From Candidatus Glassbacteria bacterium RIFCSPLOWO2_12_FULL_58_11 (GTDB lineage Bacteria > Gemmatimonadota > Glassbacteria > GWA2-58-10), in assembly GCA_001780825.1 (NCBI GenBank), contig MFIX01000198.1, positions 15,532 to 40,251 on the forward strand: a DNA stretch of 24,720 nucleotides, written 5' to 3'. Positions 7,838-15,302 of the stretch are shown in pieces; position 1 is the stretch's first letter, and the number at the start of each line of letters is the position of its first letter. The position numbers and the translations under genes are program-made. The notes under the pieces were generated by a model. That model made no database searches and had not been told where the DNA came from. It saw only the letters and a list, made by a program, of their open reading frames with translations.

Positions 7838-8773
7838 ATGAGCCGTTTTTTCAGCGACAAGGACCTGAAACAGGAGCGGAAAAAGAAATCCCTCTGGAGC
7901 AGGTTCCGGGATGTGGCCCTGCTGGATGTGGGCGTGCTGGTGCGCGGCCTGGACCGGACCAGCCTGGATTCATTGGAGCAGCTCCTGCTGGAGAGCGATT
8001 TCGGGGTCGGTCCCACGCTGAGGATAATCGATACACTGACCGCCGAGGGCAAAAAGGGCAATCTGCACGGCGAGGATGACTTACGGGAGCTGTTCCGGCG
8101 CGAACTCCGCAAGGTTTTCGAGCCGGCCGCCGGGAAAACCGGCCTCAGCCTGGCCGCCTCCGGTCCGACAGTCATTCTGATGGTGGGGGTCAACGGAGTC
8201 GGCAAGACCACCACGATCGCCAAGCTCGCCCGCTATTTCCAGAGCCGGGGCAAGCGGGTGTTGCTCGCGGCGGGCGACACTTTCCGCGCCGGAGCTATCG
8301 AGCAGCTCGAGCGCTGGGCCGAAAGGCTGGGCTGCGAGCTGATCAAGCAGCAGCCCGGCTCGGACCCGGCCGCGGTGGCTTATGATGCGGTGAGCGCCGC
8401 GCTAAGCCGGAAAGCCGATATCCTGATCCTCGATACCGCGGGCCGGCTGCACACCCAGGGCGGCCTGATGGAGGAGTTGGTCAAGATGAAGCGGGTTATC
8501 GGCAAAAGGATGGATGGCGCACCCCACGAAGTCCTGCTGGTGCTGGACAGCACCCTGGGGCAGAACTCGGCCAGCCAGGCACGGGTCTTTCATGAAAAGC
8601 TCGGAGTGACCGGCCTGGTTCTGGCCAAGCTCGACGGCACCAGCAAGGCCGGCTGCGCCGTGGCGATAACCGAGCAGCTCGGCCTGCCGATCAAGTTTGC
8701 CGGGGTGGGCGAAACCCTGGAGGACCTGGAGGAATTCGATCTCGAGCGCTATGTGGATAAAATCCTCAGTTGA
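7838..8773 (+). CDS. ftsY: Signal recognition particle receptor FtsY
   Basis: A 311-residue SRP receptor GTPase that docks ribosome-nascent chain-SRP complexes at the inner membrane for co-translational insertion of membrane proteins. A helical N domain (about 20-95) precedes the G domain with G1 GVNGVGKTT (117-125), DTFRAGA (147-153), G3 DTAGR (199-203), AKLDGTSKAG (263-272) and GVGE (289-292), all as expected for the SRP54/FtsY family. The long acidic A domain of E. coli FtsY is absent, as in most bacteria. The frame remains open back to 7757, but that stretch runs through a palindromic repeat and reads like non-coding DNA; ATG 7838 gives the normal basic, amphipathic N-terminus. Its ribosome binding site (GGAAA) is weak. 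It stands alone, not in the operon that starts at 9341. Confidence 0.95.
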   Translation: MSRFFSDKDLKQERKKKSLWSRFRDVALLDVGVLVRGLDRTSLDSLEQLLLESDFGVGPTLRIIDTLTAEGKKGNLHGEDDLRELFRRELRKVFEPAAGKTGLSLAASGPTVILMVGVNGVGKTTTIAKLARYFQSRGKRVLLAAGDTFRAGAIEQLERWAERLGCELIKQQPGSDPAAVAYDAVSAALSRKADILILDTAGRLHTQGGLMEELVKMKRVIGKRMDGAPHEVLLVLDSTLGQNSASQARVFHEKLGVTGLVLAKLDGTSKAGCAVAITEQLGLPIKFAGVGETLEDLEEFDLERYVDKILS

Positions 8774-9018
8774 AGGGCTCAGGCTCTCTCAGGTAAGAAG
8801 GCGGCTGAATTCCCTATTAACGTCAAGACTACTCCGGCATAGCTTCTAAGCCTGATCCCCCACCAGCCGCAACCCAAACCAGTCGGCTAAGTACTCTAAC
8901 TCATAAGTTCGATCACGTATTTTCCAACGATCTCACTGCGCGAGTTGGTATTATGAAACCTGCATTGCCTCAATTTTGTGTCCGTAAAGCGAGCGTCGCC
9001 GGAAATGTATGATTTTAT

Positions 9019-9085
9019 GTAGGGGCGCACCCGCGTGTGCGCCCGAACCCTCGGCCGGTGGGCGGACACATGGGTCCGCCCCTAC
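9019..9085. repeat. Composite palindromic REP-like element, copy 2
   Basis: A 67-base element bounded by the inverted ends GTAGGGGC (9019-9026) and GCCCCTAC (9078-9085). Inside are two perfect 8-bp hairpins: GGGCGCAC/GTGCGCCC (9023-9044, 6-base loop) and GGGCGGAC/GTCCGCCC (9060-9081, 6-base loop). The ends match those of the simple palindromes at 7746 and 17862, so it looks like a two-hairpin version of the same dispersed family. Confidence 0.75.
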
Positions 9086-9262
9086 GATAAGGATAATCGC
9101 AGGTAATTAATCAGGCGCAATCAAATGGGATATGCAATTGAACCTAACGTAACCATATTTATAAAAACATGTACTAAATTCGCCTGACCCTGCGCAAATC
9201 GACCAGCTTAAAAAAATCAGGCGCCGGCTCTTTCAGGAAAGCGCTGATATAATGAATCGTCC

Positions 9263-9289
9263 TTGACTCTGACGCCATTTTACTATACT
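9263..9289 (+). promoter_or_regulatory. Putative promoter of the ArsR-rhodanese operon
   Basis: TTGACT (9263-9268) and TATACT (9284-9289) with a 15-base spacer, about 50 bases upstream of the ATG at 9341. Each box matches 5 of 6 consensus bases. The short spacer would make it weak or dependent on DNA distortion. The -10 box lies inside the dyad at 9281-9298. Confidence 0.45.
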
Positions 9290-9298
9290 GTTATAGTA
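9281..9298. promoter_or_regulatory. Candidate ArsR-family operator (perfect dyad)
   Basis: TACTATACTGTTATAGTA is a perfect 7-4-7 inverted repeat overlapping the putative -10 box. AT-rich dyads over the promoter are the usual binding sites of ArsR-family repressors, and the first gene downstream encodes one. Binding here would block RNA polymerase, so autoregulation of the operon is the natural reading. Confidence 0.5.
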
Positions 9299-9340
9299 TT
9301 CAATTGATTACTTTAATATTTAATTCTAAGAGGCGGCAGG

Positions 9341-10039
9341 ATGAAAAGCCCCAACCGGAATTTCAAAGACTCAATTTATGAGCAGTTCTCCCGTATCGGC
9401 AAAGCCGTTTCCAGCCCGAAGCGTCTGGAACTTCTTGATCTCATCTGCCAGAGTGCAAAGACCGTCGAGGCTCTGGCGCGAGAGACCGGGTTGTCCGTGG
9501 CTAATGCTTCGCAACACCTGCAGGTTCTTCGCACTGCCCGCCTCGTAGAGGCAAACAAGGAAGGTCTTTTCGTCCATTATCGGCTCGCCGACCAGGCTGT
9601 CTGTGATTTTTTCCGGGTAATGCGTGAGCTTGCCGAAAGCCGGCTGGCCGAGGTGGAAATGATTACCCGGCGCTTTCTGGCGGGGAGGGAAGGGATGGAG
9701 CCGGTGGACAGAAAAAAGCTCATCGAGCGCGTGAGAGATGGATCGGTTGTTGTTCTGGACGTGCGGCCGTTCGAGGAGTTTCGGGAGGGGCATATCCCAG
9801 GTGCTATTTCGGTCCAGTTGAGAGACCTGGAGCAGCGTCTTTCCGAGTTGCCCCGCGATCAGGAGATCGTGGCTTACTGCCGCGGGCCGTATTGCGTCCT
9901 CTCTATACAAGCCGTGGAGATGCTCCGTTCGCGGGGTTTCAACGCTGTCCGTCTTGAAGAAGGAGTCCAAGACTGGCGGTTCCTGGGCCTCCCGGTTGCC
10001 ATCGGTGAAAAAAGCGGCCTCCGGCAGGAGGAGATTTAA
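9341..10039 (+). CDS. ArsR-family transcriptional regulator fused to a rhodanese domain
   Basis: A 232-residue two-domain protein. Residues about 12-95 are an ArsR winged helix-turn-helix; the recognition region LSVANASQHLQVLR lies at 51-64. Residues about 122-220 are a rhodanese domain with DVRPFEEFREGHIPGA (140-155) and active-site loop CRGPYC (180-185), where Cys180 should carry a persulfide. Cys36 aligns by eye with the conserved first Cys of sulfide/persulfide sensors such as BigR, SqrR and YgaV, and Cys88 lies near the start of the last HTH-domain helix, so a dithiol sensor is plausible. The rhodanese domain could deliver or read persulfide sulfur. ATG follows AGGCGGCAGG. It is first in a nine-gene operon and abuts the next gene without a gap. 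A dyad over its promoter suggests autorepression. Confidence 0.88.
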   Translation: MKSPNRNFKDSIYEQFSRIGKAVSSPKRLELLDLICQSAKTVEALARETGLSVANASQHLQVLRTARLVEANKEGLFVHYRLADQAVCDFFRVMRELAESRLAEVEMITRRFLAGREGMEPVDRKKLIERVRDGSVVVLDVRPFEEFREGHIPGAISVQLRDLEQRLSELPRDQEIVAYCRGPYCVLSIQAVEMLRSRGFNAVRLEEGVQDWRFLGLPVAIGEKSGLRQEEI

Positions 10040-10834
10040 ATGGCTGATAAACCTCTGCCCCCGATTCTCGACCATGATCCGGGCGAGGCGACGGTATTTC
10101 ACCCGGCCAACCTGATTGAGGCCTCGAGACAGCAAAAAAACCTGCCCCCGTGCAGAGTGCCGGAGGGCTGTCTGCTGGATTTTGACGGCGAGCTTCTGGA
10201 GGCTCTGGTTTCCACGGGCCGGGCCATGCACGATCCAGGCTGGCCCTGCTTTCACACCCGCCTCTATCGCTGGAAGACCGGCCGGAACGAATATGGTGTT
10301 ATCGGCGGTACAATCGGAGCGCCATTCGCCGTCCTGGTCGCAGAAGAGCTGTTCAGTTGCGGCTGCCAGGCGCTGGTCAGCCTCGGTTCCGCCGGATTGA
10401 TCTCCCAGGACCTGCAGCCGCCGTTCTTTCTGTTGATTGAACGCTCCCTCCGGGACGAGGGCACCAGCTACCATTATTTGCCGGCAGCTCCGTTTGCCGC
10501 GGCGGATCAGGAAGCGCTTAACCGGGTACAGGCCGGTTTGGACAATGCAGGAATTACTTTGGTCAGAGCTGCCACCTGGACGACTGACGCGCCATTTCGT
10601 GAGACACCCACTCGTATTGATTTTTGCCGGAGCCAGGCTATAGCGGCGGTGGAGATGGAGGCGGCCGCTCTCCTGGCCTTTGCCTCCGCCACAAAGCGGA
10701 AAGTAGTCTGCCTGTCCCAGGTAACAAACCGGATGGCCCAGGGGCCAAAAGATTTCGATAAAGGAGGCCAGGGAGGCCTCGAATCCGCAATTCGACTCTG
10801 CGAGGCAGCGCTTCGGGCATTACTTGCAGCCTAA
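10040..10834 (+). CDS. Nucleoside phosphorylase, uridine-phosphorylase-like (PNP_UDP_1 family)
   Basis: A 264-residue enzyme of the PNP/uridine phosphorylase superfamily, which splits nucleosides with phosphate to give a free base and ribose-1-phosphate. Visible motifs are LGSAGL (115-120), DEGTSYHY (139-146), TTDAPFRET (181-189), the ribose-binding VEMEAA (204-209) and a VTNRMAQ segment (228-234) that lines up with VNRTQQ of E. coli uridine phosphorylase rather than the Asp of purine enzymes. Pyrimidine or a modified pyrimidine nucleoside is therefore the better guess, but this is inference. The ATG directly follows the TAA of the regulator gene, with GGAGGAG just before it, so translation is coupled. 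A nucleoside phosphorylase inside an apparent sulfur operon is unusual; thio-nucleosides such as 2-thiouridine or methylthioadenosine are possible substrates. Confidence 0.85.
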   Translation: MADKPLPPILDHDPGEATVFHPANLIEASRQQKNLPPCRVPEGCLLDFDGELLEALVSTGRAMHDPGWPCFHTRLYRWKTGRNEYGVIGGTIGAPFAVLVAEELFSCGCQALVSLGSAGLISQDLQPPFFLLIERSLRDEGTSYHYLPAAPFAAADQEALNRVQAGLDNAGITLVRAATWTTDAPFRETPTRIDFCRSQAIAAVEMEAAALLAFASATKRKVVCLSQVTNRMAQGPKDFDKGGQGGLESAIRLCEAALRALLAA

Positions 10835-10851
10835 CTGCAATGGAGGACTAA

Positions 10852-11199
10852 ATGACGCTATTGCTGATCTTGAACCGTCGGCCTTACGACGGGACGGATG
10901 TTACCTGGAATGCCCTTCGACTCGCGGCGCAGGCGCTGAAAGACAGCCTGCGCGTCAGAATCTTTCTCATGAATGATTCTGTCGATCTGGCGCGAGCCGG
11001 GTTAAAGAAAGAGGGGGATTTTGACCTGCAGAAAATGCTCCTGGACGCTATCGCCCAGGGAGTGGAAGTCAAGCTCTGCAAGACCTGTATTACCCGTTGC
11101 GGTATCGGGGAAGGCGGGACGAGACCCGAGGTGGCCGTGGGGACCATGCCCGAACTGGTGGAGTGGATCGCCGATTCGGAAAGGGTCGTCACTTTCTAA
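10852..11199 (+). CDS. DsrE-like sulfurtransferase subunit
   Basis: A 115-residue cytoplasmic protein of the DsrE/DsrF/TusD fold, whose members carry sulfur as a cysteine persulfide in relay systems. It shows the family layout: LLLILNRRPYDGTD opening strand and loop, FLMNDSVDLARAG (38-50), and the Cys-rich segment C76-K-T-C79-I-T-R-C83 before GTMPELVEWI. In YchN/DsrE-like proteins the active Cys sits in this loop; Cys79 is the likeliest equivalent, with Cys76 and Cys83 as extras. GGAGG lies 8 bases before the ATG, 17 bases after the phosphorylase gene. Together with the rhodanese domain and cysteine desulfurase of the same operon it could pass persulfide sulfur to an unknown acceptor. No TusB/TusC or DsrAB partner is present. 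Confidence 0.8.
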   Translation: MTLLLILNRRPYDGTDVTWNALRLAAQALKDSLRVRIFLMNDSVDLARAGLKKEGDFDLQKMLLDAIAQGVEVKLCKTCITRCGIGEGGTRPEVAVGTMPELVEWIADSERVVTF

Positions 11200-11223
11200 C
11201 AAAATGGAACGGGGAGGCCGGCA

Positions 11224-11802
11224 ATGGCTTATGATGCAATAAAATTCATCCACGTTCTGGCGGTGGTCTTCATGTCGGCGCCGCTTTATAATCTGATCGT
11301 GGTCAATGAGCGGGTGCTGTTCGGCAAGGCGCCTTTCGCGGTGGACCGGTATTTCGAAAACATTATCCGGGGCGCGGCCAGCCGGTGTTATATCTATCAA
11401 CTGACGGCGTTAGTTTCGGGGCTGCTGCTGCTCCCGCTTGGCGGATTCGGCTGGAGCGGTCTAATTGAAAATAGAATCCTCCTTGCCAAATTCATGCTGC
11501 TGCTGGTTCTGATGGTTCTGCTTTCAATTGTGCATCTCAGGATACAACCGGGGATCGAGAAGCTTTTAAGCCAGGTGGAAGGTCAAGAAATACCGCAGGA
11601 GATAGCGGCGCGGATCGTGCCTTTGCGGATAACCCGCAAGCGGCTTGCCGCCTCCTGCCTCTTTATCGTCATCCTGACAGTTCTGTTGGGGCTGCAGGTG
11701 ATCGTCCGATTTGGAGCAGGCTTGACCGGACTGCTCATAATTCTGGCCGCGGTTTTTTCCTGGCGGGTCTATAAATCGCCGGTGCGTTTCGGCTGGTTTT
11801 AG
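11224..11802 (+). CDS. Multipass inner-membrane protein of unknown function (CopD/DUF2269-like)
   Basis: A 192-residue hydrophobic protein with about five likely membrane helices (near 6-25, 57-78, 84-105, 139-160 and 162-182) and a basic cytoplasmic-type loop around 110-138. The N-terminal pattern KFIHVLAVVFMSAP, with a His in the first helix (His10), resembles small CopD/DUF2269-type membrane proteins, some of which may bind haem or metal; this is a weak resemblance. GGGGAGG precedes the ATG by 6 bases. It is the fourth gene of the operon, between the DsrE-like gene and the RND transporter. No catalytic motif can be seen, and I do not assign a function. Confidence 0.75.
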   Translation: MAYDAIKFIHVLAVVFMSAPLYNLIVVNERVLFGKAPFAVDRYFENIIRGAASRCYIYQLTALVSGLLLLPLGGFGWSGLIENRILLAKFMLLLVLMVLLSIVHLRIQPGIEKLLSQVEGQEIPQEIAARIVPLRITRKRLAASCLFIVILTVLLGLQVIVRFGAGLTGLLIILAAVFSWRVYKSPVRFGWF

Positions 11803-11854
11803 TACGACCGGAATTAAGAGCTGACACAGGAAAAATCTTCTGACGGAGAAACAC

Positions 11855-14152
11855 ATGTTGGAAAGACTTACAAAATATTCGCTGGATCACCCGAAAGCGA
11901 TTATCGGGATTGTGATTCTGCTGACCGCGCTATTCGGCAGCCAATTTACGAAAATCACAATCGACACCGACCCGGAGAACATGCTGGAGCTGGACCAACC
12001 CGAGCGCGTGCTCTACAACCGGGTCAAAAACGAGTTCGGCATCAACGATCTGATCGTGGTGGGGATCGTGGATGAAAAAGGCATTTTCCGCACTGAGGCA
12101 TTGGAACGGGTGGCCCGGGCTACTTCAGAAATTCTCAAAATCAGGGGCGTGATTAACGAGGACGTGGTTAGTCTGACTACCACGGATAACGTGAAATCCG
12201 CCGGGGGAGTTCTCGATATTCACCCCGTAATGGAAAGAGTCCCCCGCAGCCCGGAAGATATTGCCCGACTTAGGCAAGATATTACCGAAAACCCTTTTTT
12301 GCATGAAAAGATCGCCTCAGCAGATGGCAAAGCTGTGGCTCTTTACATTCCGATCCAGCAAAAAAATATGAGCTACCGGATCGCCGGTGAGATTGAGAAT
12401 ATTTTAAAGCGTGAGCTTCTTCCGGGACAGACTTATCATCTTGCCGGTTTGCCAGTTGCCGAGGACACTTTCGGCCACGAGATGTTCCTCCAGATGGCCG
12501 TGGTCGCCCCTCTGGCCTTCCTGGTGATCCTGATCCTGGTCTTTCTGCTTTTCCGCAAAGCGATTTTTCTGTTGCCGGTGGGGATGGATGCCATGTTTAC
12601 CGTTATCTGGACCATGGGACTGCTGATCGGTACCGGTAACACAGTGCATATCATGAGCTCCATGATCCCGGTTTTCCTTATGCCCATCGCCATCTTGGAC
12701 GATATTCATTTGCTGAGCGCGTTTTTCGACCGTTATAGGGTACTGGGCGACAAGCGCCGCGCTCTTCTGGAAGCAATTAAACCGCTTTACCGGCCGATGT
12801 TTTTTACCTCGATTACCTCGGCTGTGGGATTCGCTTCCATGTATATGGCCGACATTCCCCCGGTGCGTGTGTTTGGACTTTTTGTGGCCTTCGGAATTAT
12901 GGTTGCCTGGTTTTTTCCCATAATGTTGACTCCGGCAGTGATCAGCCTGATGAACGAAGAGAAACTCAAAAAGGGGATCCTCCAAGGCAGCGATAATCCC
13001 ACCTTCCTCGATCGCTTCCTCAAAGCCGTCGGACGCTTTTCATTTTCTCGGGCTCGGGGGGTCTTGATTTTGGCGCTGGCCATCCTTGCTATCGGAATTA
13101 TCGGAAACCTGCGGATCCAAATCAACGACAATCCGGTCAGATGGTTCAAGACAGGCCATCCGATGCGGGTGGCCGACAATGTAATGAACCGTCTTTTTGG
13201 CGGCACTTACATGGCTTATCTGGTAGCCGAAGGAGCAGAGGCGGAGACAATCAAGAGACCCGAAGTTGTTTCTTATCTCGACCGGGTTCAGGCGCATCTG
13301 GAAACCGATCCTCTGGTGGGCAAAACTTCCTCAGTCGCCGATATCGTTAAACGGATCAATTTTGTTCTTCACGACAATGACAAAGGCTTCTATAAAGTTC
13401 CGGATTCCGAAGAAGCCGTGGGCCAATTCCTCTTCCTTTTCCAGTCTTCCGGTGATCCTGACGACCTGGACAACTTCGTGGACCGCCAGGCGCGCCAGGC
13501 CAATATCTGGGTACAGATGAAAGGCGGCGATAACAAAGAGATGGAAAAGGTGGAACAGAGTCTTGTGGATTTCATGCGTATCAATCCCCCGCCGGAGGGG
13601 ATTGCCTTGCGCTGGACCGGTCTTACTTACATCAACAAGGTCTGGCAGGATCTCATGGTTTTTGGAATGCTCAAGGCGATCCTGGGAAGTTTCATCATCA
13701 TCTGGCTCCTGATGGTAATCGAGTTCCGCTCGTTAGTGCTGGGTTTCCTTTCCATGATACCGTTATCCATTGCTATCCTGCTCTCTTATGGGCTGGTCGG
13801 TTGGGTGGGCAAAGACTATGACATGCCCATTGCGGTCTGTTCCTCTCTGGCTCTTGGGCTGGCCATTGATTTTGCGATCCATTTCCTCCAGCGTTTCAAA
13901 GCGCATTATGCCGTGTCACGAAATCTGGAGGAAACAAATGACTACATGTTCGCAGAGCCGGGCCGGGCTATCGCCCGCAACGCGATTGTGATTTCCCTGG
14001 GCTTTCTTCCCCTGATTGCCTCCACCCTGATCCCTTATGTGACTGTGGGAGTATTTTTTGCCCTGCTGATGGTTTTCAGCACTTTAGCCACTCTTTTCCT
14101 GCTCCCGGCAGCCCTTCGCCTCGTGGGAACACGGATTCTGAAGGGGAGGTGA
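11855..14152 (+). CDS. RND superfamily transporter, MMPL family
   Basis: A 765-residue inner-membrane transporter with the two-fold RND layout: a first helix (14-31), a periplasmic domain (about 35-205), a group of helices (about 209-370), a second helix near 395-415, a second periplasmic domain (about 420-600) and a C-terminal helix group (about 605-760). Acidic residues in membrane helices at ILDDIHLL and GLAIDFAIHF are at places used for proton relay in RND proteins. At this size it resembles MMPL/HpnN-type lipid or hydrophobic-compound exporters rather than drug pumps of about 1,040 residues. No membrane fusion protein gene is present; instead a LolA-like carrier and an outer-membrane barrel follow in the operon, a combination met in other bacteria. 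GGAG is present 7 bases before the ATG. The substrate is unknown. Confidence 0.9.
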   Translation: MLERLTKYSLDHPKAIIGIVILLTALFGSQFTKITIDTDPENMLELDQPERVLYNRVKNEFGINDLIVVGIVDEKGIFRTEALERVARATSEILKIRGVINEDVVSLTTTDNVKSAGGVLDIHPVMERVPRSPEDIARLRQDITENPFLHEKIASADGKAVALYIPIQQKNMSYRIAGEIENILKRELLPGQTYHLAGLPVAEDTFGHEMFLQMAVVAPLAFLVILILVFLLFRKAIFLLPVGMDAMFTVIWTMGLLIGTGNTVHIMSSMIPVFLMPIAILDDIHLLSAFFDRYRVLGDKRRALLEAIKPLYRPMFFTSITSAVGFASMYMADIPPVRVFGLFVAFGIMVAWFFPIMLTPAVISLMNEEKLKKGILQGSDNPTFLDRFLKAVGRFSFSRARGVLILALAILAIGIIGNLRIQINDNPVRWFKTGHPMRVADNVMNRLFGGTYMAYLVAEGAEAETIKRPEVVSYLDRVQAHLETDPLVGKTSSVADIVKRINFVLHDNDKGFYKVPDSEEAVGQFLFLFQSSGDPDDLDNFVDRQARQANIWVQMKGGDNKEMEKVEQSLVDFMRINPPPEGIALRWTGLTYINKVWQDLMVFGMLKAILGSFIIIWLLMVIEFRSLVLGFLSMIPLSIAILLSYGLVGWVGKDYDMPIAVCSSLALGLAIDFAIHFLQRFKAHYAVSRNLEETNDYMFAEPGRAIARNAIVISLGFLPLIASTLIPYVTVGVFFALLMVFSTLATLFLLPAALRLVGTRILKGR

Positions 14153-14155
14153 ATC

Positions 14156-14386
14156 ATGAAACTGGAACGAGCGCTTCGAGGTATTGCGGGCGTCTTCGTG
14201 CTCATCACAGTGTCGCTGGCTCATTTTCATTCGTCCTGGTGGCTGCTTTTTACGGCGATTGTGGGATTCAATCTATTCCAATCCGCTTTCTCAAATTGGT
14301 GTCCGATGAAATCAGTCCTTCAATGGCTCGGTTTGCGGAGCTTTGAGAAGGAGATCGAGGCTCTACGGAAAGGGCTTGAACGATGA
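14156..14386 (+). CDS. DUF2892 (YgaP-type) small membrane protein
   Basis: A 76-residue protein with two membrane helices (about 8-24 and 27-45), followed by the NWCPMKSVLQWLGL segment (47-60) and a short charged tail. This matches the DUF2892 domain, which forms the membrane part of E. coli YgaP, where it is fused behind a rhodanese domain. Cys49 in the CP motif is the conserved residue. GGGGAGG lies just before the start, 3 bases after the transporter gene, and the stop overlaps the next start in ATGA, so translation is coupled on both sides. In this operon the rhodanese half is on the regulator gene instead, so the two parts of YgaP are separated. Confidence 0.85.
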   Translation: MKLERALRGIAGVFVLITVSLAHFHSSWWLLFTAIVGFNLFQSAFSNWCPMKSVLQWLGLRSFEKEIEALRKGLER

Positions 14387-15222
14387 AAACAAAGACATTT
14401 GCAGTTATCTTAATTTTGCTCCTGGCGGCAGGCGGGGCAGATGCTCAAGAGTCTCCTGAAAAGAACGCGGCGCTTTCCGCAGCCCGGATTATCGAAAATT
14501 CTCTTTTAGCTTTCTATTATCAAGGAGATGATATGAAAGCCAGGGTAACCATGGAACTAATCGATAAACAGGGCGGCAAACGTACTCGAGAGATGACCAT
14601 GCTCAGACGCGACGATTCGGAGGGGGGCAAGCAGAAATACTTTATCTACTTTCACGAGCCGGGCGATGTCCGGGGCATGACATTTATGGTCTGGAAAGAT
14701 CCCGTAAAAGAGGATGACCGCTGGATCTTTATCCCCGCCGTTGATCTGGTGCGGCGCATAGCGGCCGATGACAAGCGCTCAAGCTTTGTCGGTTCGGACT
14801 TTACATATGAGGATGTATCAGGGCGCGATGTGGCCTCGGACACGCATACACTTTTACGCAAAGAGAATCTCGGGGATACGAACTGTTATGTTGTCCAAAG
14901 CCTCCCCGCTGAAACTGTGGATTATACCAAACGAATCTCCTGGATCGATATGAAGAGTTTTCTCCCGTTGAAAGAAGAGTATTACGATGCCCAGAACGAG
15001 CTTTTCCGGGTATTCACGGCGGTCAGGATTGAGGAAATTGCTGTGGGTGAAGGCGGCCGGCGGAAAGTCTTTCCGACTGTGACTAAGCGCACCATGAACA
15101 ATGAAAGAACCGGACATCGCACAGAGGTCGTTTTCCAGTCGGTTTCCTACAATCTCGGCTTGAGTGATGAAGATTTCAGCGAACGTAACATGCGGCGGCC
15201 TCCAAGTTCCTGGATTCGATAA
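14383..15222 (+). CDS. LolA-like outer-membrane lipoprotein-sorting protein
   Basis: A 279-residue secreted protein with a signal peptide (basic MKTK, hydrophobic core to about 17, likely cut after ADA at 19-21). The mature part fits the LolA-like/DUF4292-type beta fold: KARVTMELIDKQGGKRTREMTML, DVRGMTFMVWKDPVKEDDRWIFIPAVDLVRRI broken over about 86-127, and SFVGSDFTYEDVSGRD near 135-150. Such proteins bind lipids or other hydrophobic compounds in the periplasm and often accompany MMPL transporters and an outer-membrane barrel. The start overlaps the previous stop by 4 bases. It probably receives cargo from the RND protein and hands it to the barrel, but that is inference from gene order. It is not the housekeeping LolA, which is shorter and sits elsewhere in most genomes. 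Confidence 0.85.
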   Translation: MKTKTFAVILILLLAAGGADAQESPEKNAALSAARIIENSLLAFYYQGDDMKARVTMELIDKQGGKRTREMTMLRRDDSEGGKQKYFIYFHEPGDVRGMTFMVWKDPVKEDDRWIFIPAVDLVRRIAADDKRSSFVGSDFTYEDVSGRDVASDTHTLLRKENLGDTNCYVVQSLPAETVDYTKRISWIDMKSFLPLKEEYYDAQNELFRVFTAVRIEEIAVGEGGRRKVFPTVTKRTMNNERTGHRTEVVFQSVSYNLGLSDEDFSERNMRRPPSSWIR

Positions 15223-15302
15223 ACCAAAGCTGAGTGGATTGCCAACCGTGGCCCAGATACCTGGAATGAGAAATCCGGAAAGTGGAAAGCTGGGGAAGTC
15301 TT

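Larger units (their letters stand above)
8774..9340. other. Spacer of 567 bases between ftsY and the ArsR-rhodanese operon
   Basis: No complete gene is visible. The stretch contains a composite palindromic repeat (9019-9085) and, at its right end, the promoter and dyad of the downstream operon (9263-9298). A minus-strand open stretch at 8846-8932 ends in DWFGLRLVGDQA and may be the decayed tail of a lost gene, but it is too short to call. No clear terminator follows ftsY. Confidence 0.6.

Noticed and set aside
9371..10474. Minus-strand open frame across the ArsR-rhodanese and phosphorylase genes
   Set aside because: It spans two well-recognised plus-strand genes and their junction, and its translation has no domain.
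14149..14346. Alternative frame beginning GTG at the end of the RND gene
   Set aside because: It overlaps the DUF2892 gene, which has a better ribosome binding site, coupled stops and a recognisable domain.
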